Assembly (NCBI GenBank): GCA_951802195.1 | Contig: OX637627.1 | Coordinates: 1,178,001-1,242,000, forward strand | DNA from: Tausonia pullulans | Taxonomy: Eukaryota; Basidiomycota; Tremellomycetes; Cystofilobasidiales; Mrakiaceae | Reading direction: 5' to 3' | DNA: 64,000 bases | In this document: in pieces, positions 1-11,600 of the stretch | Layout: each line of letters opens with the position of its first letter | How positions within the stretch are numbered: the first letter of the stretch is position 1 | Program-made: the position numbers and the translations under genes | Notes under the pieces: generated by a model | Databases searched by the model: none | The model's input: only the letters and a program-made list of their open reading frames with translations | What the model was told of the DNA's origin: nothing

Positions 1-1587
1 AGCGCAGCTCCCCACCAATGCCGATGTTGACGCTACCTTCAAGTCAATGGCTGACGCCGGTGTCAAGGTAGGCTTGTCTTATCCTGTTCATACATCATAG
101 ATTTAACACGCCCCCCCTTTCCCCTTCTTCAGGTCGTCAGGACCTGGGCTTTCAGCGAGCTCCAGAGTTATCCAGGCGTCACCTACTATCAGACCTTCAA
201 GGATGGAAAGCAGGTGTATGTACTTCTTTACATTCGACTTCATCCTCGCTGTGACATAGGGTTGACACTTTGCTTGCTCCAGGATTAACGAGGGTGCCGA
301 TGGACTCCAGAAGCTCGACTACGTCGTCCAGTCGGCCGAGAAACACGGCCTAAAACTCGTGCTCGCCTTTGCTAACAACTGGTCCGACTACGGAGGCATG
401 GACGAGTACACCAAGAACCTTGCTGCCGACAAGACAGTTCACTCAAGCTTCTACAAGGACGCTGCGGTGAAGAAGGCTTATAGTTTGTTCCTTCCCATTC
501 ACTCTGGCGTCCGTTCTCCCGCTGACAGGTTCAAACAGAGGCCTATGTCAAGAATCTCATCGGCAAGTGGAAAAAGTCGCCGGCCATCTTCTCATGGCAG
601 CTCGGTGCGCAGTCTTCATCTAGCCCATCCTAGAGACGACGATCCTGATGTATCTTTCTCCCAGCCAACGAGCCCCGCTGCGGTGGCTCTAGTATTCCTG
701 CGGGAGACTGCAACGTTCAGACCATCACCGACTGGGTCACTGAAATGTCGGCTTACATCAAGTCTCAAGATAAGAATCACATGGTCTCGGTGCGTCTATC
801 TTGGCATCGGTGGCAATTATGCAGGCATTTCTGACACTTTTCCGGACATAAAGATCGGAGACGAGGGCTTCTTTAACTGGGCTGGTCGACCCGAGTACAT
901 CTGGAACGGTGGCGCCGGTATCGACTGGGACGCGAACTTGCAGCTGAAGAACATCGACTATGGTGAGCGCATCATTCTCCATCCTCATACTCATGCTTGG
1001 TCTAACCGACTATTCTCAGGTACTTTCCATCTCTATCCTGAGCACTGGGGAATCACCAATGAGGTCGCCACCCAGTACATCACGGACGTGAGTAATCGAA
1101 CAGGTCTTGAGGCAAGCCATCATCAATTGCTCACGCGCGTCGCCTAAATGCATCCAATTTTCCTTCAGCACACCTGGAATGCGAACAAGTATGGCAAGCC
1201 TGTAGTCATCGAGGTTCGTACCGAAGACTCCCATGCAGAAACAGACGTCCAGGTGGTCGTAGGCGCAGCACATCGGCCGGCTGACCCCTTCTCTGTCCAC
1301 AGGAGTTTGGCCTCGTCTCGGAGGATCAGAAGGTCCAGTGGTATCAGACTTGGGCTAAGGCAGGAATCGATACTGGGATCGATGGTATCATGCCGTGGCA
1401 GTGGGGCCAGCGTGGTCTCTCGAACGGCGACAGCCACGGTAAGCTCGCTCTTCTGCCGCAATGCCACGGCGTCGCATGCTAACCATTTCCCCTTCTGGCA
1501 GATGACGGCTACGCGAACTACCCAGATGAGCCTGTTTTCCAGGTTCTCAAAGATATCGCGACCCAGATGAACGCCAAGTCCAATTAG
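1..1587 (+). CDS. mannan endo-1,4-beta-mannosidase, GH5 family (3' part)
   Basis: Hydrolyses internal beta-1,4-mannosidic bonds of mannans, normally as a secreted enzyme. The 5' end, including any signal peptide, lies before the window. Exons spliced by eye read TFKSMADAGVKVVRTWAFSE, then LAFANNWSDYGGMDEY, then the acid/base motif ANEPRCGGS (Glu codon at about 670-672, after an intron inside the Ala codon), DEGFFNW, HLYPEHWG, and the nucleophile motif VIEEFG (Glu codon about 1303-1305, split from VIE by an intron). The C-terminus is QVLKDIATQMNAKSN and the stop is at 1585-1587. These motifs are those of fungal GH5 subfamily 7 mannanases (family knowledge). At least eight short introns are present, for example 68-132 and 216-282. 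No carbohydrate-binding module is seen after the catalytic domain. Family call is firm; the exact substrate is inferred. Confidence 0.88.
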
Positions 1588-1818
1588 GTAGTCGACAGTC
1601 GGCGAAGAGCAGGGCGCCCATCGGCGCGCCTCATAAGCATCTGATGACGTCGAGTCTCTTAATTCGATCTCCTCGGTGTTTGCTCGTCTTTCTTTCTCTT
1701 TCTTTCTCTTTCTTCGGGATAACAATTCTATGATGTCTTTCGTCACGCCTTAGACTAAAGAAGACGGAATCGGGAACTGCGTGAATGCAAGACATCAGAT
1801 CTATCCCAGCGCCAGGCT
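1588..1818. other. convergent 3' region between mannanase and NOP14
   Basis: Short space between two converging stop codons. It contains a pyrimidine tract at about 1688-1715 built from repeated TTTCTTTCTC-like units, probably in the 3' UTR. No gene is seen. Confidence 0.5.
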
Positions 1819-4800
1819 CTACTTGCCCGCCCTCCGCTTGTCGCGGGCCTTCTCGCGTTCCATCGCCTTCTCCTCGGCGCGCTCGACGGTGATGGCTCCG
1901 TGGACGGAGCGCATCCTCTGATCGTACGCAGCGTCTTTCTCGTCCTTCTCGCGGTTGCGCTCGGTCGCGAGGAAGCGGGCATCCTTGCGGAGCTCGCGGA
2001 TCGCGCCCTTGCGCTCCTGCTTGTACTGGGACCGAAGCTTGGAAGCGGCGTTGCGCTCGGCGTCTGGATCGTATCGCTTGGTGTGCGAATACGATGAACC
2101 CTCGAACTTGGGGATGAACGACGCGATCGGGATCGGTTTGTGCGCCTGGAGAAGGAGCGGCCGTCGAGCCTGAAGCGAGAATTTGAGCGTGTTGGAGAGG
2201 TAGTCGTGCGTCTTGGTGTGGACAGTCTGGAGGGCAGGCGAAAGTTTGGCGATCTTGACGCCCGCGAGGAGCTCCTGAATCGGTCGGAAGATCTCGACGA
2301 ATGCCTCAATGCCCGCGTAGAGCTCGGCGTACTTGACGACGAGCTGGAGCGCCGTCGAGAGTAGGTCGACCTTAGCCTGCTCCGAACCCTCATCGACCAG
2401 GAGAAGCGATGAAAGCTCCGGAGAGGCATTGGGCTTCAAGGCCTTGGCCGCACCCTTGGCCGTCCGAATTTTGAGGTGCGCGCAGCGCTCGGCGTCGAAG
2501 TCGTTGGCAGGAATAAAGCCGGGGAGCGTCGTCCGAGTGTAGGAGTGCGGGGTGAGCAGGAGGAGAACGAGGGCGAGAAAGTTGATCGCCTCGGGCATGT
2601 AGCGCTTAGAGAGAGACTCGTACTGGAAGGGGCAGGTTCAGTAATCAATTCCTCTGTCCTGTGTGCATCGATCGGGGGACGACGATAAGGCTTACCTGAA
2701 GGACGAGACTTGTCAGGAAGAGACCGCTCGCGATGTCGCTCGTGCTCCGAACGCGGGCCTGGCTAAGGTACTGCCCAATGAGGAGCATCGCTGGGGCCGA
2801 GACCGGGTGGCTGTAGTCACTCGTCGACCAGGTGACGCCGATGATGCGAAGCAGGCCAAGCTCGGGCGGACCCGGCCATGTCCGTGAGTCCGGCGAGGTC
2901 GCTCCACGGGCGAGGCCGCGCGAGAGGTTCTTCTGCATGAGAACGAGCTTGGAGATTGAGTGCTGAGCAGCAAGGAGAGGGTATGTGGTCGAGAGGGCGG
3001 TAATGTGAGGGAGGAGGAGGGAGAGTGTGGAGAAGGAGGGCGTAGGAGGGGCGAGGATCTGGAAGACGTGGTCAAGGAGGACCGTCATGAAGATCTGCGA
3101 AACGAAAGAGGCAGTAGGAGGTTAGCCTGAGATGGTCGAGAGAAAGGCCACCCATAAAAGACGCACCTGCATCCGCTCTTTGTTGCCCTCGCCGAGCTTT
3201 GGGTGCCAAACGGCGCGTATCCGCTTGACGACGAGCTCGACGTCCTCAGGCGCCTGAACATCGTGCTCCTCGAGAAGGTCGATAAAGTCGGCATGCGTCG
3301 CGGGGCAGGGGAAGGTGAAGGGAAGCTCCTTGCGTGCGGCCGACTTAGCCTTCTCCGCCTTCTTTGTCCTAGACGTCTCTGCCCGGAGCGAGGCCTTGGC
3401 CGTAGGAATGAGCAGCTCCGAGTCGGAAGGGCCCTCACCCTCGCCCTCTTCATCGCCCTCATCATTGGACCCATCGAGGTCGCCGTAGTCCTCGCCGTCG
3501 TCCTCGTCGTCGTCCTCGCCGTCCTCGCCGCTCTCGCTCTCTCCTTCATCATCGTCTCCCGAACCCTCATCGTCGTCATCGTCCTCAGCGTCGGATCCGG
3601 GGAAGGCCATCATGTCCTCGTCCTCGCCCTCGGCAGCAGCAGCGCCAGCCGCACGAGCGCTGCCGAGACCTTCACCAAGACCGAACGCGTCCTCGCCATC
3701 CTCGTCCATACCGTCAAAGTCGTCCTCAAGGTCGTCGGCGTCCGGCTTCCTTGCGGCGGCCTTGCCCTTGCCCTTCCTTCCCTTGCCGGTCTCGTCGTCG
3801 CTCTCAACAGTCTCACCACGCATCCGCTTAAGACGCTTCTTCTCCTCCTCCTCGAGCCGCTCCTTCTCCTCGAGCGCAAGTTCCTCCTCCGTCTTGGTCC
3901 GGTCCGTCGGCTTGGCGCGCCGGTCGAACGCCAGCGCTTTAACATACTGGTCATAGTCGGCCGGCATGGCCTCGGCGGCTTCCTTCATCTGGACCGTCGC
4001 GATGGGGGCGGCTCCTTCGGGTCGGGGGCCGAGAGGAACCCTGTTGGCCGATGAGGCCGTGAGTGCCGGGTCCTCATCGATCTTGTCCTCCTCGCCTTCA
4101 AAGGGAACGCCCATAAGGATGTCACGCAACGAGGCAAACTCGGCGTCGATCTCGGCTCGGGCGGCGTCGTCGCGCTCGCGCTCAAGCTGGCGGGCATACT
4201 ATGGGCGGCAAGCAGACGTTAAGAGTAAGAACAGATAGAATACGGCGCTGGCTGGCTTGATCTCACCTTGTGGTCCTTGGACTTGGCGATGACTTCGGCC
4301 ATAACCTCGGACTTGGACTTCTTGCGTTCAGGCTGAGGGAGAGCAGTGGAGGATCAGCAAGACAAGCAAGCAGTAGGAGAGACCATGCGAGGGACGCACC
4401 TTGTCCCCATCGGCGTCGTCCTCGTCATCAAAGCCACCAAAGTGGTCGTGCTGGACAGTATCGCGGCCGATCTGGCCTGAAGAGCGGAAGATCAAGGTCA
4501 GACGTCAGCTTCACCTCATAGCCTATCGTCGTGCGTGTGGTCTTACCCGACTCGTCGTCATCCTCGAGCCCAGCACCGAGGCCTCCATCCTCAAAGTCGT
4601 CGAATGCAAGGCTCTTGCCGTAGTGAGTGAGTCCCTCTCCCTCGTCATCATCGCCGTCGCGGAGATTGAAGAGGTCGGCCTTGCCACCTCGGACCGAGGC
4701 GCGCTGCTTCTCGCGCGTGAAACGCTCGAGCATCTTCTCCTCAGGCGTCATGGAGGCATCAGCCTCTCCGAATCGTCGATCGACGAAATCTCCGGTGTGG

Positions 4801-5276
4801 TGCCGATTGTGCAGGGCAGGGAGGAGGGTGCGCTTGCGCTGGAGACAGTGAATACGGTCAGTCGATCAGTCGCGCGCGGGCAGCAGGTCTCCTAAAGGCG
4901 AGAACGACCACGAACCTCCTCAAGTCCAGCCTGCTTGCTCATACCAGGGCGACCGGTAGAGCCCTTGATCTTGCGCCCTCCGACGTCGTGCTTGAGCTGC
5001 GATACCGTCAACGCGACCAGTCAGCCCCATCCCGAACACAAGCCCTGCCCTCCTTCGGCCTCAACGACGACGACGCACACGCATGACCCGCTCCTCGAAC
5101 GGGTTGAGGTCCTTCCGGATCTTAGCGAGCTTCTTCTCGTCGTCGGGTCCACGCTTCCGCTTCTTGGCCGCCTGCGAGTCCTTGCCGCCCTTGGACCCGC
5201 CCGGCTGCGACTGGCGGTTGAGGCCTGCCGAGGCGAGCGCCGACTTGAGCTGGGCGAGCTGAGAACCTTTAGCCAT
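1819..5276 (-). CDS. NOP14: nucleolar protein NOP14 (SSU processome)
   Basis: Needed for 18S rRNA maturation and 40S biogenesis in the nucleolus, as part of the SSU processome (family knowledge). The first exon starts at 5276 with MAKGSQLAQLKSALASAGLN and continues RKDLNPFEERV, the hallmark Nop14 N-terminus; a later exon gives GRPGMSKQAG. Further exons give EEKMLERFTREKQ, FDDFEDGG, FASLRDILMGVPFEGEEDK, the conserved block DYDQYVKALAFDRRAKPTDR, then a very acidic Asp/Glu/Gly/Ser tract (coded by roughly 3440-3620). After that come LPFTFPCPATHADFIDLLEE, HPKLGEGNKERMQ, and a C-terminal Nop14 domain containing TLPGFIPANDF, SFIPKFEG and a basic tail ending RDKRRAGK. About nine exons. The neighbour TLS1 runs the same way, separated by 290 bp. 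Identification is secure; small internal junctions were not all resolved. Confidence 0.95.
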
Positions 5277-5566
5277 ATTTCTCTGTGGTGGGAGTAGGGT
5301 TCGGTCCTAGAGGATCGAACGGGGGCGAGAGGGCTTGTCTCGGGAGAAAGAGGGAGAGGATGGATGCAGTGTTGGGGTTGAAGGGATCCAGGCGCGCGAC
5401 CTCCAAATCTGGGCGCGAGGCCAGCATTGAGGGCCATGCGCTGAGCCAGCTGGTCGGTCTTCCCCTCTCGCATAGTCACGTTATTTCTCTTATTATCTCT
5501 CTCTCAATGTGAACTGTTGATACATGGGGTAAAGAACTCGCCCCGAGCACACCCTCCTGACTCTGT

Positions 5567-7103
5567 TTATTTGCGCATGCGCTGCCGGTAGAGAATTTGG
5601 GCTAATGAGTCAGTACCACATCCAACCCTTCGCATCTCGCCATCCCACTTGCGACTGACCTTCTTGAACCGCTCCATGACCGCCTCGTCCGTTGCCTGTC
5701 CCCCTCCAGGTTTGTTGTGCCTGGCCTTGGACGGAAGTGGTGGGAGACCCTCGGCTTCCCGCTGGGCGTTCTCCAGGGCCTCGGTATCGGACTGGAAGGA
5801 TCTCGGAGCGTGAAGGACTGCGAGGAGGTGAGCAAGAGTATATAATGGAAAGGGGGTGGACATGGGCACGCACAGCGAGCAGCCGCGAAGTCGTCTTCGG
5901 CGCGCGTTCGGGGGACGGCCTTCTTGCGGGACTCAAGCATAGCGCGCTTGGCGCGTTCGGTGTCCTCAATATTCTTCAGACGGGCACTGGTGGAGGCAAA
6001 GAGTGGAGGTAAGCGTCATGGCGTGCGTGGAAGGGCATATGCTGGGTGGACTGGAACAGACTCCATGCCCAGATCGACTTCCGGGACTGAGAGTGAGTAC
6101 AAAAGGCGATGAGGTGGGAGTCAGGAACAAAGGATTCTTCCTCCAGCATTGCCTTCGCCGGCAGGTGGCGCGCGGGTGGTACCCACTCGCTGTAAGCATC
6201 GCCATCGAGTTCATGACGTTGCCCTCATCGTCGTCCTCGCCCTTGGGTTTGCTCTTCTGCGCGATTCGGTATTCCTCGGCGATGGCGTAGAGCTCCTCCT
6301 GCGGGTCGTATGGCTTCGAAGCCACCTCGTCCCCTCCACCGCCTGCAGCAGATGCGGCCGCCGCACCTCCACGCCGCTTGAGGAGCTCGGCTTCGATGTA
6401 AGCCATCCTGAGTGTGAAGAGGGTGTCAACATTGTGGATTCGAAGGGGGGGGGGGGGAGGAACAAAGCGTCAGACCGACATGTGTTTGTCGACGTCGAGC
6501 GCATTCGTCTGACCCGTGAAGTTCGACTTCACGATCTTGTTTTTGAGCTTAGCGCCCTCGTCCATCGGGTCGCTGATGGCAGACTGTCAGCCCGACTCAC
6601 TCTGGCCTTGGTCTCTGCTACTTACACCTCGTCATCGTCGTCGTCGCGTCGACCCTTGCCCTGGACGAGCCCGCCAGCCTCGACGCCCCCCTCCGCGTCA
6701 AACGAGCCTTCTTCCTCTTCAGCCGCGACCTTCTTCTTGCGCTTTTTGACCTCTCCCCGATTCAGCTTCTCGAGATCGAGACCCTGGCCCTTCTCACGGA
6801 ACCGACGAAGCGCGAGCAGGTCGGCGATGGTCGCGCTGAAGGAGGAACGACGCGTCGAAATCGTGTTACAGACAACGGGCAGGAGACACTCTCATGGGTC
6901 AGCCTAGCCTTGTGTCATGTCGCCGCATAAGAGCAGTCAAGAGCGAGAACCCACCCGACGTTGGGCTCGTCATCCTCGTTTGGCGGCTGGGCGCCTGTCG
7001 AAGGGGAAACATCCTCCTCGGCCGAAGGCGGGGGTGGCGGAGCAACGAGTGGCGAGTCTTCCTTTGATCGTGCCTGAGAGGGACGAGTCTTCTTCTTGAA
7101 CAT
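5567..7103 (-). CDS. TLS1 / C9orf78 (hepatocellular carcinoma antigen 59) family protein
   Basis: The family is linked to the spliceosome and, in fission yeast Tls1, to splicing of shelterin transcripts and telomere silencing (family knowledge). The start codon is at 7103, giving MFKKKTRPSQ. Exons then give RRFREKGQGLDLEKLNRGE, NFTGQTNALDVDKHM, MAYIEAELLKRRGG, YDPQEELYAIAEEYRI and MNSMAMLTA. Two introns join to read LTAIPEVDLGMDARLKNIEDTERAK, matching the conserved core IPEVDLGID-A-x-IKNI of C9orf78. The C-terminus is ATDEAVMERFKK joined to RMRK, stop at 5567-5569, like the FKK-x-RR end of the human protein. A 13-G run at 6445-6457 lies in one intron. It shares a 270-bp divergent 5' region with MDM31. 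Function in this organism is inferred from homology. Confidence 0.87.
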
Positions 7104-7373
7104 GCTGCAAGGGGGAGGGGTGGTGGTCGATGGATTGAGAGAGACCAAGAGACAGCGAACGACGAGGGCAGGATGCGGTCGGGCCTATCTGCTTGCCTGG
7201 CCTTCCCGCCTGGCCTCGACTGGGATCCTTTGGCTCGTCGGACCAACTTTGCCTGCCTGACCACCACTTTCTGGCTCGCCGTCCACCCCATCGAGACAGA
7301 CACACTCTCGCTCGAGCCTCAACGCAACCCGCCCAGCCTCGCCCCCTTTCAATCCAGGCCAAGCCATCTCAAC
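7104..7373. promoter_or_regulatory. shared divergent 5' region of TLS1-like gene and MDM31
   Basis: 270 bp separate the two start codons, so both promoters must overlap here or reach into the neighbour. No individual element could be assigned. Confidence 0.5.
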
Positions 7374-9935
7374 ATGGCCAGCCGGGCGACCAGCTCCAAG
7401 GCCACTGCCACCGTCGCACGACGAGCCCTCGCCGCCTTCCCTCTCAACCCGGGTCGCGCCGCTGCTGCCATCACACCCACCCGAACGTCATCATCCTCGT
7501 CTTCACCAGCCCGCCTGGCCCGTCTGGCTGTCTCGTCGCCCCGGCGTCGCCCACGAGCCGCCGAGCTCGACCGGTGGTCGGCTGTCCAGTCGTTCTTCCT
7601 TCAGCAGGCCACCGTTACCTCGTCCTCATCCTCCTCCACTCTTCCCGCGTCTCGACGAGGCGATGGTCGTCTGGCTCTGCGAGCTTACGCGTCTATGCCC
7701 TCATCGCCCTCCGGTGACAACTCGTCATCGTCAGCTTCAGCGGCAAATACAGACACATCTACGTCGTCGAGTTCCTCGCATCCTACGCCTCCTCCTCATC
7801 CCCCGCTTCGCCCTCATCCGACTCGGACGGCGCTTCTCTCAACTTACCCAACGTCGCTCCGTCGCCTCGCCTCCCAGCTAGACCCTTCCTCGGACCCACA
7901 TGCACGGCCAACAAAGAGCGAGCTTCTCAGGTTGACAGACTCGTGGCTCGACCGGCTGAGGATCCGGTGGAAGTGGCTCACTATTCGCGGCTTTCGCCGG
8001 TTCAATGCCGATGAGTGGAGCGCCGTCGCGAGCTGGGCGCTTGTGGCGAACTTGGGGTGGCTCGTCATTGGGACAACGACTTTCTTCAGCGCTGTGCTGC
8101 TCACGGCCAAGGTCCTCAACTTGCAGGGTGCGTAAAGAGAGCACGGGTGCGTGTCTCTTTGTCATGTGCTGATCTTGCGTGTTCAATCCTCTCCTAGACT
8201 CGGTCGCCCGCGCACTCTCTAACTATTTCACGGAAGGTTCCGGTGTGACGGTCATGTAAGGAGTTTTTATCAATCTCCCACCTTTGTGTCTCTTGCTTAT
8301 ACAACTGCCCTTTAGCTTCGAGTCGGCCATCGTTCCCAAGTTCTTCCAGTCGACCATCTCGCTCCGCAACGTCTTTGTCTCGCGCCGGCCCAAGAGCACC
8401 TACTACCTCGAGGACCCCTACGCCTCAACTTCGACCGAGTCGGCCTCGCGTCTGATTGATTCGATCGAGCGTGGAAACGCCCAAGAGCCAGAGGAGGAAG
8501 TCGAGGACACCAACTACTCGATGTTCGACCTTCAAGTCGATTCAATCGACGTGACGCTCAGCTTTGTCAGCTGGCTTAACGGCGAAGGCCTCGTCAAGAA
8601 AGCAGCCGTCAAGGGCGTTCGAGGTGTCATCGATCGTCGATCCGTCACATGGGACCCGTCGAACCCTTGGATCCCGGCCGAGTGGCGTCACCCCGTCCAG
8701 CCGGGCGATGGGTCGTTCAATCTCGACTCGCTTTCAATTGAAGATTTCCTCTGCACGGTCTATCAGCCCGGTGACTTTAGGCCGTACAACGTCAGCATCT
8801 TTCGCGCCGAGTTTGGCCAGTTCCGGAAAAAGTGGCTCTTCTATGACTGGCTGGTGAGTTGCACGCGATTGTGTCTTCCTCGTGTTCGAAACTGACATGC
8901 TCTTTCTCTCCCCTTCCCTCTCCAGTCCGCCGATTCCATCACGGGTCAGTACGACAACTGTTTATTCTCACTCCACAAGCCCCAGAAGATTGGCAAGACA
9001 ACGAGCGCCGACGAGCATGACGGCTCCCGCCAGCGTATGGCGCGCCTCCGGATCGATGGTCTGCCCATCGACCACCTCCAGGGCTCCTCAGCCTCGGGCC
9101 CGCTTGCGTGGATCACCTCGGGTAAGCTTGATGGCGTCGTCGACATCACGTTCCCGCGGCACCCTTCGGAGGACGTCACCGTCTCGTCAGTCCTATCAGA
9201 GATCATCGGCAATGTCGCCGAGATCGCCTCTCCTGCGACGCCGTCCCCTCCAGCGGACCCAGTAACGGAACAGCGCCGCTCCAAGCGGGACACCATCAAC
9301 CCAGGCACCAGACCGCTTGGCAAGCCCGCGCTCGTCGCACCAGAGGAGGAGGCGGCCTTCTTCACGGGGAACCACAGCGGCGTAGAGGAAGAAGAGCGAG
9401 AGGTCGTGATGGACATTGATCTGCGATTCAGGGACTTGAAGGCGGCGGTGCCATTCCGGACGGAGGAGTTAAGCTATGTAAACTCTGCGTTGATTCGGCC
9501 GATTGTGGCGTTCATCAAGTTTGTCTCGCCCTTGTCTGCTGGTCCCTCTCTTTTCATTGTGCTAACCTCGTCCTCCTTCACAGCGCCAACCGGACCCTCT
9601 TGCCGATCCGATGCCGCGTCGTCCAGCCTCTCTCCGAATTCGACGGTTCTTGGACGGTTTGTCCCCTGTCCTCCCTCTCCCTCCTCCCACGTCACCTCCC
9701 TCACATCTAACTGACTCCCCTCCCTCAGCCCTTCGAAACTGGCCTTCTCGACGCCTGCTCCAACCAAGTTTACTCAGCGCTAGCCCACCACGTCACCTCC
9801 CAAGCGGCCAACACCCAAAGGATGAAGGCCGTCGGCGCGTGGAGTCTGCAGTTAACCGCGGAGGCTGTTGTAGGAGCGTTGAGAGGCGCGGTGACGGGGG
9901 GGACAGATCGATTTGGGGTTGGGATCATGGGTTGA
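7374..9935 (+). CDS. MDM31/MDM32 mitochondrial inner-membrane protein
   Basis: Yeast Mdm31 and Mdm32 sit in the inner mitochondrial membrane and are needed for mitochondrial shape, distribution, nucleoid stability and phospholipid balance (family knowledge). The start at 7374 gives MASRATSSKATATVARRALA, an Arg/Ser/Ala-rich presequence followed by a long low-complexity Ser/Pro region. The conserved part begins with LRLTDSWLDRLRIRWKWLTI, FNADEWSAVASW and a membrane segment LGWLVIGTTTFFSAVLL. Later exons give FFQSTISLRNVFVSRRP, MFDLQVDSIDVTLSFVSWLN, GEGLVKKAAVKGVRGVIDR, FRPYNVSIFRAEFGQFRKKW, GQYDNCLFSLH, ITFPRHP, VVMDIDLRFRDLKAAVPF, NSALIRPIVAFI and LLPIRCRV. The C-terminal exon ends RFGVGIMG, stop 9933-9935. 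About seven exons. Whether it is the Mdm31 or Mdm32 paralogue cannot be decided by eye. Confidence 0.93.
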
Positions 9936-10227
9936 GAAGGTGGGGTGTTTTTAGGGGTGGGGGGATCTTTGATCGGTTCTCAAATGTGTTGGACGGACGA
10001 GCGACTGAGGTGCAGGACATAGGGTTGACGATCGATGCTTCAGGAGGTGGCAAGATGCAGAAAGACAGGCGCCTCGCAGCTCGATGAAGTGTTCGCAATT
10101 TGACCGTCACAAGGGCAAATCAAAGGTACAAAATAAACAAGCGTAATAAATGTCCAGACAAAACAGTGAGAGACGGAAACAGGGGGCTCGACATGCAGGA
10201 CCATGAGGGCGTTCACAGACGCGCCGA

Positions 10228-11600
10228 TCAAACGAGGTAGATCTCCTGAAGGGTGTAGAGAGTTGAGGGCAGAGAGAAGCACGCCAGCTATCAGCCGAAA
10301 TGCATGTGTGTGATGACGGGTCTCTCCTCGACTTACGAGAGGGCCGACATTAGGGCCAAAGACGGACGTAAACTTGTCGAGGTCGCCTGACAATACAAAG
10401 GGCTGTCAGGCAAGGAAAGGACTTTCACTGATGGATGGGGGCAGGTGCTCACCGGTGATGGCGAGGGCGTTGGGCGCACTCTCGACATACACAAGGAACG
10501 ACGGCTTGGCGGGGGAGAGGTCATCGTTGATCCACGTCGGAGTGAGCACCTTGGTCGCCGAGTTGTAGGACCAGATAGCCGATTCTACACTCCTTGGGAT
10601 GCCGGTGGCAGTGGTAAAGGAGTTGTCGAGAGGTTGAGCACTGGAGAAAGGTTTGGCTGGTGAGAGCGGGTGGTAGGACGCGATCAGCAGCGGAGCGAGT
10701 GAAAGGACCAGATGCAGGACGCACTGGTAGAGACATCGCCAATGAAGAGATAGTTTGCCGAGCCTAAAAGCCATCATCGAAATTGTCAATCACAGTCTGA
10801 TGCCACGGCCAAACATCGGTCAGCAGAAGAATGGCAGCATACCTTTCTCAAGATCGTTGATAGGTTTCCTATTACCGAAGCCTACTATAGCACCTGCCAA
10901 TTGTAAAAGCAATCAGATTTGAGACAATCATTCCAGCCTTCCGTACAGCGCTCACCAAGATTCGGGTAGTGTGCGGGCGTTACGAGAACCAGATTGCCCG
11001 GAGCCGTGGTGGAGATCGAAGGCCTGGCGAATGCCGTCAGCGACCGACAAAGCGAAACTGGCTATTTCGCGTTCTCACTGACGAGAAAGAGACCACGACG
11101 GCTTGAGTCTTGTCCTTAGTAATGCCGTACTCGCCTAAGCCATAACGTCAGTGAGCGAGGTCTAGACTCGGAAGGGAGAGGACCACTATCGCACTCACCG
11201 AAGACGTTCTTTGTCTGAGGCCCGAGATAGCCGAGGAACTCCCCAGAACCAGCGCCCCTCACTGCAAGCTTACCAGAGATGGGAGCGATCGGGGAGGTCT
11301 TGGCTGTTGAACAATGAGAAGGGATCAACTTTCGCTCGAGACCGTTTCACTTTCAATCCTGCGAGAAATTCTTTACGTACCTGCATAAGCTTTCTTCGGC
11401 TTCCAACGCCTCTGAGCACTCGGCTCTTCCGCTCCGTCAATGTACGGCCGGACGACATTACTCCTGGCCTGGGATGCAGGAACCACATCGCGTGCGACGA
11501 TGTCGGAGGGAGGAGGGTTGAAGGAGTCGTACTCCTGCGCCGAAGCGACATGAGCGGCGGTGAGGAGGGCAGGGACTACGAGAGAGAAGAAGAAACGCAT
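10228..11600 (-). CDS. secreted protein of unknown function
   Basis: The start at 11600 gives MRFFFSLVVPALLTAAHVASA, a clear signal peptide with a likely cut after ASA. At least seven exons follow, separated by short introns: QEYDSFNPPPSDIVARDV, then SPIAPISGKLAVRG, then GEFLGYLGPQTKNVFGEYGI, TKDKTQAVVVSF, RPSISTTAPGNLVLVTPAHY, IVGFGNRKPINDLEK, SANYLFIGDVSTS, and a longer exon with ATGIPRSVESAIWSYN and PTWINDDLSPAKPSFLVYV. A short last exon appears to read EIYLV, stop at 10228-10230. I do not recognise the family. The repeated Gly-aromatic beta-strand-like segments suggest an extracellular beta-rich fold, which is only an inference. It is bounded upstream by the gene-poor stretch and converges on MDM31. 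Confidence 0.65.

Noticed and set aside
1755-2429. Arg/Ser-rich minus-strand frame of 224 codons
   Set aside because: Shadow of the NOP14 C-terminal exon in another frame.
3440-3620. Possible trinucleotide repeat array
   Set aside because: It is the acidic Asp/Glu/Ser coding tract of NOP14, normal for the family.
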